Shown: piece after piece, positions 32,971 through 44,330 of the stretch
Layout: every line of letters starts with the position of its first letter
Position numbering within the stretch: position 1 is the first letter of the stretch
DNA from: Ancylostoma caninum
Lineage: Eukaryota; Nematoda; Chromadorea; Rhabditida; Ancylostomatidae
Direction of reading: 5' to 3'
DNA: 64,000 nucleotides
NCBI GenBank assembly: GCA_037903475.1
Contig: JBAJFG010000389.1
Span: forward strand, 1-64,000
The notes under the pieces: model-generated
Seen by the model: only the letters and a program-made list of their open reading frames with translations
What the model was told of the DNA's origin: nothing
Database searches by the model: none
Translations under genes and position numbers: made by a program

Positions 32971-35900
32971 CTGTATGAAAATAGAATTCTAACCAGCACT
33001 TGGGTGCACTTCTATTTTTTCTTTGCACGAAAACAATAAGCGCATCAGTACTCATACAAAATTAGATGTGAAAAGCACATCACAAGTATAATTATGCCAC
33101 CGTTTCCACGTTAACTTCTTCCCGGCAATTATGGAAGGCATCCTGGCATCCTATATATCGTCCCCTCAGCAACACTCATCACTGAGGAAGTCATTCTTGC
33201 TCCATAAAATATCGCCAAAAAAGTCGAAAAACGCAGAGAATGGACAGACAGTTTCAGCTGTCTTGCTGCCCCTCAAATTTGCATTCAAACACACCCAATG
33301 GGATTTCCAGCCGAACAGTTAAAAAGTGTACATTCAGCGGACAAATGTGGATAATGGAAGATTAGAAGAGCAACAACGAGATGTAAACATTGATTAAACA
33401 AAAAGTTCTTCTAAGCAGAACACGAGCACAAGCCGTGTGGTATTATTGAATTGTTTCCGAGGGAAATGTCGCTCGGATTGACGCAGGGGTACAAATGAAA
33501 CCATAGAATTATCAAAGACACGTTGTAATAGCATTAACCCTAACATGTATTTTAGATGAGAAATGCAGATGAACAGTAGCAGGACAGGTGTAATCAGTTG
33601 ACTCTAACCTCTGATGAATACGTGGGCATGAGCTCTTTTTACTGCACGTATAATTTCACGGATTCAGCTGGAAATTACGGTAACTAAAGGGCTTCTAGCC
33701 TTCATTGTTAACTGATTTGAGATTCTCAAGGAGCAGGAAGACTAAGGGACTGATTTCTGGCTTGCCCTATACAGCTCCAATTTGCTTCCAGGATTTATTC
33801 CGCCAGAAAATATTTCCCAAAGCGAGCTTAATGTCACAATCTGGGCCTAGAAATAGAATAATGTGTTTGCGTTTAACGGTTAGAAATAGTGTTTGTACGG
33901 AGATATAAAGCAGGATAAATCCCAGAAACCGAATTTTACCTCCCTGGACATCTTGAAATGCAGTCTAGCAACTGATCGTGGATCATTGCATAAGTCGTCT
34001 TTACGAGAAAGTTTCAGGCTTAGATTCGCCAGTGCTCCTTCCTTCATATCCATCAACAGCAAGAAGTCTTCTTTCTCATCTCATCTATTTTATGTAAGTA
34101 TCTAGCAACTCACTAATCCTGACTTTCACTTCTCAAGCAGTCTGTGAAAAAAATCGAATATCGTTGGAAAACACATCTCCAAGATTAATTCTAGAGGATG
34201 GGGCTTAATACCCAAGTCTCTCGTCTCACATTTTCAGTACTTGATGATTTCTCACCAGCTTTTTTTTCTCATCAAATTTAGATAGAGAATAATAGCGATG
34301 GGTCAGAGTATGATTGATGGAGTGCACGTGAACGAGGTGCTACATTACAGTAAACGTATGTGCTCTGTTATTTCAGAGTGGTCTTTACCCTCAGTGACGT
34401 AGTGCAGCCAAGTGCAACGCTTGTTCTAGATTTAGCTCACGAAACAAAGCGTAATTGCACGGGGTTTTTCCTATATGCATTAAATTTACTCACACCTCAC
34501 TACTTACTCGGACAAATAGTCACGTGAGAGTGCTGTTAAATTTCTAAAAATATTCGTTTGGATGACGAAGAAGTTGGTGGGAACATATTGTAAGCAAAAA
34601 ATAGCTAGAATCAACTAACAACTAGACATTTCTCAGGTCTACTTTAGGATGCAAGAGTACGTGAGAATGTATGAGTTTCATTTTTCAAAAACTATATTTA
34701 ACTAACTGCACTCTACTGACAGAAAAGAAATTGAGTTCAGGCCATCGTTATTGCGAGTAACATCCGAGAAATCCTGGAAACTCAGCGCCGATACGTCAGC
34801 GATCATAAATCTATCGAGAAAACCGGCCAAGCACTCCGGCTGGCGTGCTGTTCTTTGCAAGCGATCACATCACCGTCATATTATCTGTTACAACACGAGA
34901 TGTGACTCCTTTGGCACGAACGCCTACGCATGATTATCCGGGCTAATCCAGAAATCTCATGCTGTGAGCATCTAATTCGGTATCGTACTCAGGCCAACAA
35001 AACAACTTCCGTGCTCTGTGCACCTTACAACAAATCACTGCCATCGGGAAATCCGGACTGCCCTCTCGTTGCCGAGCAAATCCTGTAAAAACATGTGCAA
35101 AGAGGAGGATAATTAGCGAAATAAGCGGCGTGTTATTTTGAATGAGCAACGAAACGAGCTCAGAGCTCGTGCTCGTGCTAGGTTGCGTGACGCGAGTGGC
35201 CAACACAGTTGGCGACATGCCATGGAGACAAGCCAGGATCTGCATAGCCCGCGAGGATGGTGGTAATTCCGGAGTCGCGCTGGCGGGTGGAACGTTGCTA
35301 ATTGCGGGACAAACAGCACGGGAAACTGTAGGAGACTGCAAATTGGCTAACTTCTGAAGTAACCAGCAACAAATATGTATGCGTGATTAGCACGTGCTTG
35401 TTGACAGATCGCGGATGCTTGCGTGGAATTCACTAATGCACAATTCCATCTCTATTTATGGCTGACGTACGTATTTGTGCACGCTGGGACTATTGTCAAG
35501 CCGAATGGGCATTCGAGGCATTCTAGCCTCTTCGCATGCAAATTGCCATCACCAAAACCCACTTCATTCACTGCCAACAACGAATAATTTGTGGACAAAC
35601 AAAGAAAAAGCCTGTTGTCAACGAGGTCACCAGTCAGTATCAACAGCCCGCAGGCTATTTTTCTACAGTATTCCGGGGAAACGTGTTAGTCACCTATTTC
35701 CTAACTATATGTTCTAATCACATACTTAGGGGAAAAACTACCACTAGTGAAACGACTAGTTGATTCAGTTGTGCACATTGACCGAGGAAAAACTTGTCTA
35801 ACAAAGGGTGTCACGGCACCAAAAGGGCTAATAATAAACATTGAAGGGCAGACTATGTATGTTCAGGCATAAAACTTACTGGTATCCAATGGCAGTATGA

Positions 35901-37245
35901 CTGGGAGCGCACAAGTGCGCATTTCTGCAATACCTAAACACCATTTCCAGCTTAAAAAACTAGCGAGTTCTCTGCAGTACAATCTAATATTCATGTTATT
36001 TGCATGAGATGACGTCAAACTGCACAAGGGGTGGTCCGAAAAACACGTTACCTTTGCGTTTTTCGAAGCCGGTCGCCCGGCTTCAGAACTTGTATGCTAG
36101 TTCCGTTCGTGGTCATACATTCGACTGCTAGGCAGGCCGTGATTCCTGAAATATGTCTGGAATAGTTAACTGTGATGCAACTTCTGAAAACAAGGGACGA
36201 AATACGAGCATCGTGAATAGAATTCTGAAGCTTTGACTTGTGCTATACGCTCTACTTCTTCTATAGCAATGGTACTTTAACGATCTTCAGAGCAAAACAG
36301 CTTGATGAATACAACGGAATTAGTGAAAACATTATGCTAGAGAGTTCAAGAAGAAATATCACTTCAGGCCTCATAGACCGTTCCGAGCAGTAGAAGTTAA
36401 TTCCAACGTATAAGTACAGGAGAATACCACATAATGAAGGAAAAAGAGCTTATCAATAGGTAAAAAAAACATGACACTACTGACAAGCATCAGTTGAAGA
36501 CATGAGAGCTCTTAGAAGTAACTTTTAGAGTTTGAATACCCATCAATTTTCACCCACTGCTTCCGGGGCTCAAGCTATACCGGAAGTGTGGTCTTTTGGG
36601 CGTCCCCGGCTCTTAGACCCTTCGATCAGTAGTTCCCATAGAGACTTCAAAAATATTTTTTTATACACCTGGGAAAATAAGAAAGAGAGATAGAAAGTGA
36701 GGGCAACATTTTAACTGGATTCGCAACAAACACATGCCTTCAACAGGATTTTTTCAAAAAGCTTCAATGAATAGAATAAACTGCTGATCAAAGACTAATA
36801 GCAAACCCTGTGAAGATAACCGGAAATCGACGTGAAAATATTACTTTCGAAGGATATACGCATGATTCCGAGAAGAAGAAGAACTGGACAGAAGTCAGAA
36901 AGTCAAAGACGTAGAGCTATTAGCGCTCATTTGATGAGTTGATACTGAAGCAAATACTCGACGGAAATCAACAACTAATTGAAAGTCTTGGGACTGTGTT
37001 GAACTTCACTTGGAATCAAAACACTTCGCTAATGGTCACTAGATTTTTTCCGTAGAAACTGGAGAAGTCAAAAGTTAATGTGGAACTAACAACCCAGGAA
37101 AGTAATTGTTTAGAAGGACTACATTTAAGTGATAATTGTTTAGAAGGACTACATTTGAGTGATATGACAACTCAGAGTACGGAAACTTTATGGAAGAAGG
37201 ACAAGAGCTACTGCTTGCAGGTTCAGAAAGCATTTTCTACTAGTA
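32971..37245. other. Long gap, no recognisable gene
   Basis: Short frames only. The GC-richer interval 34940-35340 is open on both strands (minus 34943-35341 with a hydrophobic LISLIILLFAHVFTG; plus ATG frame 35142-35357), and I cannot decide which, if either, is coding. GGGTGGTCCGAAA near 36030 resembles one end of the mariner at 62077 but has no partner. A 30-bp tandem duplication lies at 37104-37163. Confidence 0.45.
37104..37163. repeat. Tandem duplication, 2 x 30 bp
   Basis: Two adjacent copies of a unit beginning AATTGTTTAGAAGGACTACA differ at one base. In the open plus-strand frame this duplicates the decapeptide NCLEGLHLSD, but the frame lacks an ATG and other support. Confidence 0.9.
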
Positions 37246-38456
37246 CAGGGTGCGGCATAAATACTGTGCCAAAAGTATTTGTTAATAACTTTTGTCACAG
37301 AAGCTGAAACTCTAATTCTTCTTCAGTATTATTTACCTAAACTTTTAGAAATTGAACACACTGGGATACGTCTAACGTCTATGGTCTCCTTCTGCCTTCG
37401 CGACCGAGGCTACACCTACACCTAAAGCATGTACGACCACTGAGGCCCGAAAAAATTTCCGGAGGTTCTCTACCTCCTTCTTTCCTGTGAGCGATCACAG
37501 ATTTGCAGCGGCAGTGGGTTAGTGAGCGCTTGTTCACACCTCTACGATTACCAGTTGACACATCCACAAGGAAGTTCGCACACGACTCTTATGCCGGTAT
37601 GAGTTCGTGGAGTTGATGCACCAGCGGTCACTTTTTCTTCTGCGCCTCCTTTCTCGAAGCACTGCTGTCCTAGCGGACCCATTTTCAACAGGTGAGCTAG
37701 CAGCTATACCTACTTTACAGAATTGCCTTTTTCTCAGCAAAGAGCTGTTTTGCCAACTTTAATTCAACGTCGACCTGAGGCTTATGGTCACTTTCAGAAA
37801 CATCAGCTTCTGTGATGATATAGGCCAGATGTGAGAGAACTGCCCCTACACTACGCGATTATCGCTGATGAAGCTCTGTTCCACATTGAACAAAAGATCA
37901 TCGTCCTAAAGTGCCTAACTTTTGCGGTCCTCCAAGGTAACACAACTAAATTCTGCCTTCTTTCGTGCTGATGCGCTTCGTTGCGAACATGCTGCTCCTA
38001 GTGCTTGCAGTGTTCCGTCTGGACTTCCTCATTAGCAGGTGAATTAATCGCCCTCTGCAAAGACCACGGCTCTGTGTGCACCTAACTCTTCTACCACGCA
38101 TATTTGCAACGAGTTTGTTTCTCGTGAATTTTATCGAAAATTAGTACTGGAATGTATATGGGAACAGCCCTTCAACAGCAGAGATTCGTACTCCAAATTA
38201 GACCGTGCAGCTATATTGCTGCACAAAATAGGCGATCAGGAAAAAAGATTGTACAGTGATGCTTCATAGCTCGACCTTGGTTCTTTTCAAATTTGGACTT
38301 GTTATAACGTGGAATGTTGATTTGAGGTTATGAAACGAGAAGATAATGCAGAAAAAGGGATAGCAATTTCAAATATGAAATCTAGGGCAAAGAGCTTTTT
38401 CGCAATGGGGATGGAATTTGCGACAAAGTTTGACACAGTATTTACGCCGCACCCTG
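37246..38456. mobile_element. Element with 25-bp-class terminal inverted repeats (1.2 kb)
   Basis: The left end CAGGGTGCGGCATAAATACT and the inverted right end CAGGGTGCGGCGTAAATACT match over about 28 bp with few differences (TGTGCC against TGTGTC next). CAGGG termini suggest the hAT or a similar DNA-transposon class. The flanking 8-mers (TACTAGTA and TAGAGTTA) do not match as a duplication, so the insertion is old or the ends come from two copies. The interior shows no transposase. Confidence 0.5.
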
Positions 38457-40291
38457 TAGAGTTATGTACTTGTTGTGATGTAAAGAAAATCAAAAACGAG
38501 GTTCACGACCACTGGATTCTCGAACGTTCCTATATCCAAAGGCTTATTGTAGACTGATTTCACTACGAAGAATTTTCTTCTATTTATTTGGGGACGAGTA
38601 ATCTACCAGCTGCTGCAAGATATTTTAAGAATGAGAGGACGATATCCTCACAGTGATGCTCATATTCCAACAAGTTCTCAAATAATTCAACCAACAGATT
38701 GCGGACTAGGCAGATTTTTTTTAATGAACATCCAATTAATGTTTGAACTCTGGCCGGTCCAATATCATTCGTTGTTTTCTGTACCTGGTTACCTTGAATA
38801 GAATAGAACAGAATAATTCAGGTGGCTTAACTATTAGGTTGTAACATATGTTTCCGCTGTTTCGATTAAAAATTCTTTATAGAAAATTGAATAACAAAAG
38901 GTATCGACCGAAGTATAGACCACAACAATCGTAGGTCTTCTGCGGTTTTTATAATAGGAGCTCGACTCCCTTGCTTCAGAAGTCCGTGGACGACAAGGCA
39001 ATGAACTGAGTCGGGCAGTGCTAGAGGTCACAAACTTTGGCAAATCGGTTCTCGCATATCTCGCATAATAGACATTATTGTGATCTAGTAATCGGCATAT
39101 GGTTAGTGCTAGATTTACGCTACATAATGCGCAACTAAAAACTAGTCTGCAAGCTATTTGCCTTCCCAGAAAATTCGTCCAACGAAATTAAGGCGCCCTC
39201 GGCGGTGTGGCACAATGGTGTGATTTCCACAGAGTCCTTGGAGTTATCCCAAAATTTCACCGATTAGTGTCCGCAAACGATTCATGTTTGTAGCCACAGT
39301 GGAAAAAATCCCACTTCAATTCGCTTCAACTCTAGAGAGAAAAACGGCATAATCAAAATTTTGGGTTACAAAGTTTGGTGCTTGTGCCTGAGACAGCTCG
39401 ACAATAAAATGGGGAAAGAAAGTATCAAGTAGAATAAGAATGACCTTGAGATTGCTATATTCAAATTTGGTTTGTCTCATGCAACGTTATGGTAAAGTTA
39501 TCATTCGTGCAAGTGCTATTACCGAATTTGCATTCTTGAAGGGTTCACTCCGAAGTTAATTACACCTTCAAAATGAGCGAAAATAGGTCGCACATTCCAG
39601 AAAGTTTGCGGTCATTTTCGTTAAAACAGTATCTAGATATGCGCGAAATCTTACCGGGATTTATATATTAGAAGCCTTTGAAAATGTCTATGCGAAAACA
39701 GCGGGAACTTATGTTACAACCTAATAATAATCCAAGGCATGATGGGGAAATTCGAATGGACGAGAAAGATGAAGCCTTTCTCAGGAAGGTGTTTTTCTGT
39801 CTCATGTCCAAATATGAAACATTCGAATTTTCCATTTACTCGAAATATTCGATGTTCGGAAGCAAAAATATTCGATTTCGAATAAATGGGAAATTCGAAT
39901 CTTCAACATTGGAGACCAATATAATGCTGTACAAGAGAGTAATAGAACTTGAGGACTTTCTCATTCTCGAATATCTATATGTTTAAATTGTTTCCTAAAT
40001 TTCTAATCAAAATAACAAAATTATCCGGTCTTTATTCAGTCTAAGTACAATACCCAGTACACACCTATCGAATGACACTTTCAGAAGTTCAGAGCGGTTG
40101 CCTGATGAATTCATAGTTAAATCGAGCACGGATGGATGACAAAACAGGAATTGTCTGGAGTGAGAGAGGTAGGGAAAAAGAAAGAGAAAATGTAGCACGG
40201 GTACTCACTCACTTAAAGATTGAAGGAGTGGGTAAATTTTCGACGTTTTGACACTGCTTTTGACACTCTTCTTTAAATATTGCGAATTTTC
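38457..40291. other. Gap, no supported gene
   Basis: AT-rich DNA. A plus-strand frame from an ATG at 39684 to 39986 is rich in ATTCGA words (e.g. CGAAATATTCGATGTTCGG) and probably derives from the dispersed repeat family. A hammerhead-like remnant is at about 40234-40268. Confidence 0.5.
40234..40268 (-). ncRNA. Decayed hammerhead-like motif
   Basis: The minus strand reads AAGAAGAGTGTC, a spacer AAAAGCA, GTGTCAAAACGTCG. The order of stem, AAA and ACGTC copies the GAAACGTC end seen near 21000, but the CUGANGA half and the G of GAAA are mutated. Confidence 0.25.
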
Positions 40292-40515
40292 ATTGAGTAG
40301 TATCAAATAGTGTGCCGACCGAATAGTGTATCAGACACACTGGATATTCGAATATTCGATTCCGAGTAAGTCAACAGTTGGAACATTAAGGAAGGGGAGA
40401 GCCTTACAGCCTTGATGGAAAGGAAAGAAGTGTTGCGCAGCACTTTGCCATCGGAATATTCCATTTTTCGGACTCGCTCCTGAGTTATTTGATGAATCAA
40501 GAGAATTTATTCAGT
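40292..40515. repeat. Dispersed repeat, copy 3 (ATTCGA family)
   Basis: It starts with a GACCGAATAGTG block like copy 1. It then shares TATTCGATTCCGAGTAAGTC, GGGGAGAGCCTTACAGCC, CTCGCTCCTGAGTTATTTGA and a TTTATTCAGTTTCCATT end. The most diverged of the three. Confidence 0.45.
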
Positions 40516-40543
40516 TTCCATTGTAAACACCTTCGCGACAATA

Positions 40544-40923
40544 TGCTCAACCGGTTGACATGGATGGTGCGACGCGTGGGACCGCGTGCTCAACCGGGTG
40601 AGCACGCTCTTTTCAGATTTATATTTCTGTGAAGCAGTCATAATTAGCAAAATTCTATGCGGTGTTATACTAACAAATATTCAAGATTTCTACACATGCA
40701 GTGGGCATAGCAGATCTTCACTCAAACTTTTTTAATATGTGTTTGAAAAGAACGATACATATGAGAAAGAAACTACAATCAGTATGAAGTGAATGGACGG
40801 CAAACATTCGGGAACACTTGACGATCACAAAAGAGGAAAAGATCGGGTTCAGAAATACGGGGTATTATGCGGCGGAGGAAAGATTCTACCAGATGGGACC
40901 ACGTGCTCAAGCGGTTGAGCACG
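40544..40923. repeat. Three tRNA-D-arm-like dyads
   Basis: TGCTCAACCGGTTGACA (about 40544-40560), CGTGCTCA..TGAGCACG (40585-40606) and CGTGCTCAA..TTGAGCACG (40902-40923) are variants of one palindrome. The last two share the flank GGGACC(A/G)CGTGCTCAA. The shape resembles a tRNA D-arm (A-box-like), but no B box, acceptor stem or full tRNA is present. Confidence 0.6.
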
Positions 40924-41375
40924 GGCCCCACTTGTGCAAAAGCGCGTGTGTCCCGTGTGACACACCATGACAAAAGCGTAAGGTCGCGAAAGTGTTGAAA
41001 TAATATGGCGTTCGCATGAATTATTTGGTGAACAAAAGCAGATTCGAGAAGCAGGCGAGAGGACCCAAGCCAGCCGCATGCATGAGCAGCTAGAAACCAA
41101 ACTTTGAATGAGAAAACATGGACATTTCTTGAACACCTCCGGAAGACAAAAACCTGCACTGCCGCCGACTGGGCGCGAAATGCGGTCCCAGTTCGTCTCG
41201 AGTTCGACGAGGGCGAGGAGTGCCGGCGGCGGCGGCGATGGACGCGGCAACATCCCGGAGTCTCAATGGCATTCCACGAACAAGTCGTATTTAACAAAGC
41301 AATCAGCTTCGAGTAACCGACGTTGTTGAGATGGGAAGTGAGCGTGGCCCTTTCGTGTGTTACATTTCGTGCCAC
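40924..41375. other. GC-rich segment open on several frames, possible exon
   Basis: Between about 41140 and 41280 GC content rises well above the surroundings and ATG frames are open on both strands (plus 41108-41329; minus 40849-41253). None shows a domain I know. A GGC-rich run near 41220-41240 reads as oligo-Gly or oligo-Pro/Arg depending on frame. It may be a first exon or CpG-like regulatory segment. Confidence 0.25.
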
Positions 41376-43904
41376 AACGAAAACGAGTTTCTCTCAAAGA
41401 TGGAGCCGAAGAATCCGCCCAATAATCAGGTGTGGGAAAAAACTTAGTCGCCGAAGGGTCCCCGAAATTTGCGTTTGTTTTGACGTGGTGATTAGCCAAA
41501 ACTTTCTCACGGTGTGAAATTCTATAAACAATTTTATGTCTGTACTGAATGTAAGGCCATTTGCCGACTCTGCTGCGAGCGCTAGCACAAGCAATGTTCT
41601 TTTGGAAATTTCCGGAATAGAATTCTGCTGGGAGGGAAGCAAAGTCAGATGCAATCTAAGTGCCGAAATGTAGTCTTTCCATTAATTCTCCAAGTGCAAT
41701 GGATCCAAGAGAAAAAATTCCTTCAGCAGCTTTTCGGAGAGACGAGATGAGATACATCCACAATGCATAATGCTGCGAGTTGTCTGACACTCCTGAAGAA
41801 ACTTCAACATCTTGGAAAGATACAAAAAAAACGAAGTATGGCAGAGAACATCCTGAAGGGATGTGCTTAATATGTAGCTCAAGCGACGTGTGTTACTCTA
41901 TCCGAAAAAAAAACCACCTATGTAGCTCTGTTCATTAAAAATTATCTGAAAGAATCCAGGAGACAAAGCGTACAGACGAGAAGTACATATAGAGCATCCA
42001 TATTACTCCTACACTCTTCTAGTTTACGAAATTTACAACGAGTTGCGAAATGTAGTCATTAGGGCTCATTCCGGAGAGTCGGGCTATGTAAAACCTTTTA
42101 TCGCCCCTTTGGGGAGATTTCTGGGAAGAATCCCGGATTGATAATTTCAAAAAGGTTATTTAGTATACTACCAAACCATGCTTCGGTGAGGTGGGCGGAC
42201 TCCATGGATCCAGTCCAGAAAAACTCCTGCCTTCCGATCATACCCGTTATTATGCTTGGCTTGAAAGAAGTCCGGATTTTGTTGTGGCCATTTCTGGAAC
42301 ATAACAGTGGATTTTGTTTATTCCTGCTTTATTACTACTACTCTCATTTTAGACTGTAACCCTGCTCAAATATGCGTTGGCTTGGGTCTTGCACACTTTT
42401 TTTGTGCGTTAAAACGTTAATAAATAAATGATTATGAGTGCAAGGGTTCGTTTCTCAAGGGAATCAATGGTTCGGTAAAAACTAGAGAGGGACCGTTGGC
42501 GAATTATTTTTGTACTCACAGAGTTCGCTAGTTACTAGCCGGTAAATTAGTGTTAATTGTAGAAAAAAATCATTTTAGTGGCAGTCACACGAGAAATTGT
42601 CCACATTAAACTTTCAGTACGAAGCACTTATCAAGGAATAGCACTGAGATTATCCCTAGACTTCTCGCACTTTCTGGATACTTGCTTCGCGACTAAATAA
42701 TAGTACACTGCGTAGCCAACGACTCCTGAGAAATTCAAATACGGCCAGTTTCGCACAGGGATTTGCATTTGATTTGGAAATGTTGGATGGGTTCCGTACT
42801 AAGAAATTGCTGTTATTCGGGAATGGGCTTGGATGATTATCTCATCCATCTCCAAAATATTGATTATTTTCAATTTTCTTTCTTAAAAATTCGACATTAC
42901 TGCAGTGAATTACCTCAGTAAAATGCATCGTATGATGAGTAGATATCGCCTAAAGGTAGTAGGAACTGTAATAATTAAAAGATTTTCATCAGTAGCGGCC
43001 AGAACATTACTTAAATCACTTTAGAAAAAGCCTCATTTTGGCATCCAGAATGGATCCATATGGTTCATGGAGCAAATAAACCAAGATGACCACTAGTCTA
43101 TTTGAGCTTCGAGCAGCTGACGAAATTCGAGCCGATGGCGTTGTGTGATACTTTCTCACACCAGATTCCAGCACACGTCTGTGCATGGCACGGTAAGGTC
43201 GTCGGCACACACAATCCCGTTCATTGCATCGCCATCGTTGGATGATTGGATGATATTAGTTTCTGGATCAAACGGGGCGCGTGGGGGGGGGGGGGAAGGA
43301 TAGAGAGAGAAGTTACGAAATTTCTCCGATTCTTCGATTTCATTTGAAGCCTCATTAGTTACTATTCAGGATTTTGAAATGTTATCCATAGGTACTATTG
43401 CTGATTTAGGAAATTCTTCCTCTATAACAATCCAGCCAGAAAAAAAAATTTATAGGTTTCTTGTATGTACCTTTTCCAATGAATTTGTACTCTTTTTGTA
43501 TGTATACAATTTTCAATGCTTATTCTATTCTATTCTTCAGTTCTCTATGTATTTCCTCATCACCTTCAATTAGACGAGCTGCACATTTTGTCTCAACGTA
43601 TTCAGTAAATCAATAGGTCAATAAATCAATTATTGAATATGCACGAAGAAATGGTTTCCGAAATAAATTTGAAGGTGAAGGTTGTATGTATGGTCTATCA
43701 CCGTTCAAAATGTGACAAGCTACAAAAACAACTAAACCCTAACAATCACTACTCTTAAGTACTGAAAGGTAAAATCTAGCAGCGGCAATCCTTTAATTTT
43801 ACATAGTAAAAATTAGTGTAACAGAGAAAAATTGTCTTCATAAAGCGGCCATTTTTTTACACTTTAAAAACACCAATTACTTTCGTTATCTATTATAATT
43901 GTAG
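41376..43904. other. Gap, no supported gene
   Basis: AT-rich with short frames. Contains a 13-G tract at 43283-43295. No domain recognised. Confidence 0.5.
43283..43295. repeat. Poly-G tract (13)
   Basis: Thirteen consecutive G on the plus strand following GCGCGT. Intergenic. Confidence 0.95.
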
Positions 43905-44023
43905 TGTGGAGCGTTGTACCTGGAGAAAGCGGCGTGGCCAATCTCCAGTATTGGTCGGGACATATCAATAGCCAATAACAGGGCTCGCACGCATCGCCTA
44001 TTCCAGGTATAACACTCCATACC
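43905..44023. mobile_element. Small foldback MITE (119 bp)
   Basis: The arms TGTGGAGCGTTGTACCTGGA and, inverted at the other end, TATGGAGTGTTATACCTGGA pair with few mismatches around a roughly 75-nt centre that itself contains a short ATTGG/CCAAT-type dyad. No ORF and no clear target duplication. Confidence 0.5.
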
Positions 44024-44169
44024 ATGCAATTGCTCTAAGATATTGCATCGCTTATCCGAAAACAATGACGCAAGGATTCAAAGATCCAGAGCAAAGTATA
44101 TATTTATATGTAGAACGTTCGATAACGCTGATGGAATGTAGACGCTCAAAGTTGTTGAATCGGATTTTC

Positions 44170-44330
44170 TTCTTTGCAACGATTCGGAACTAATGCCCCT
44201 TCATCAGGCGAACTCGACGTTAGCAAATGATGTCTTCGAGAGACCCTGCCGCAATCCCCTCTGCTGGGAGACACCGGCTAATGTTCGCCTGATGATAGGA
44301 CATCAATTCTGAAACGACGCGAAAAATAAA
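44170..44330. ncRNA. Two hammerhead-like motifs in inverted orientation
   Basis: Plus strand: TTCGC, CTGATGA (44289-44295), a weak stem (AGGA/TTCT), then GAAACGAC and GCGAA. TTCGC and GCGAA are complementary and would be stem I. Minus strand (about 44184-44217): TTCGC, CTGATGA, a stem (GGGG/TTCC), then GAATCGTT and GCAAA, a diverged copy. The two face each other within a CATCAGGCGAAC / GTTCGCCTGATG inverted repeat about 80 bp apart. The plus copy lacks only the U before the expected cleavage site. Confidence 0.45.

Noticed and set aside
36025..36060. GGGTGGTCCGAAA as a mariner end
   Set aside because: Similar to the 62077 element over about 13 bases but no partner end or TA-bounded element was found.
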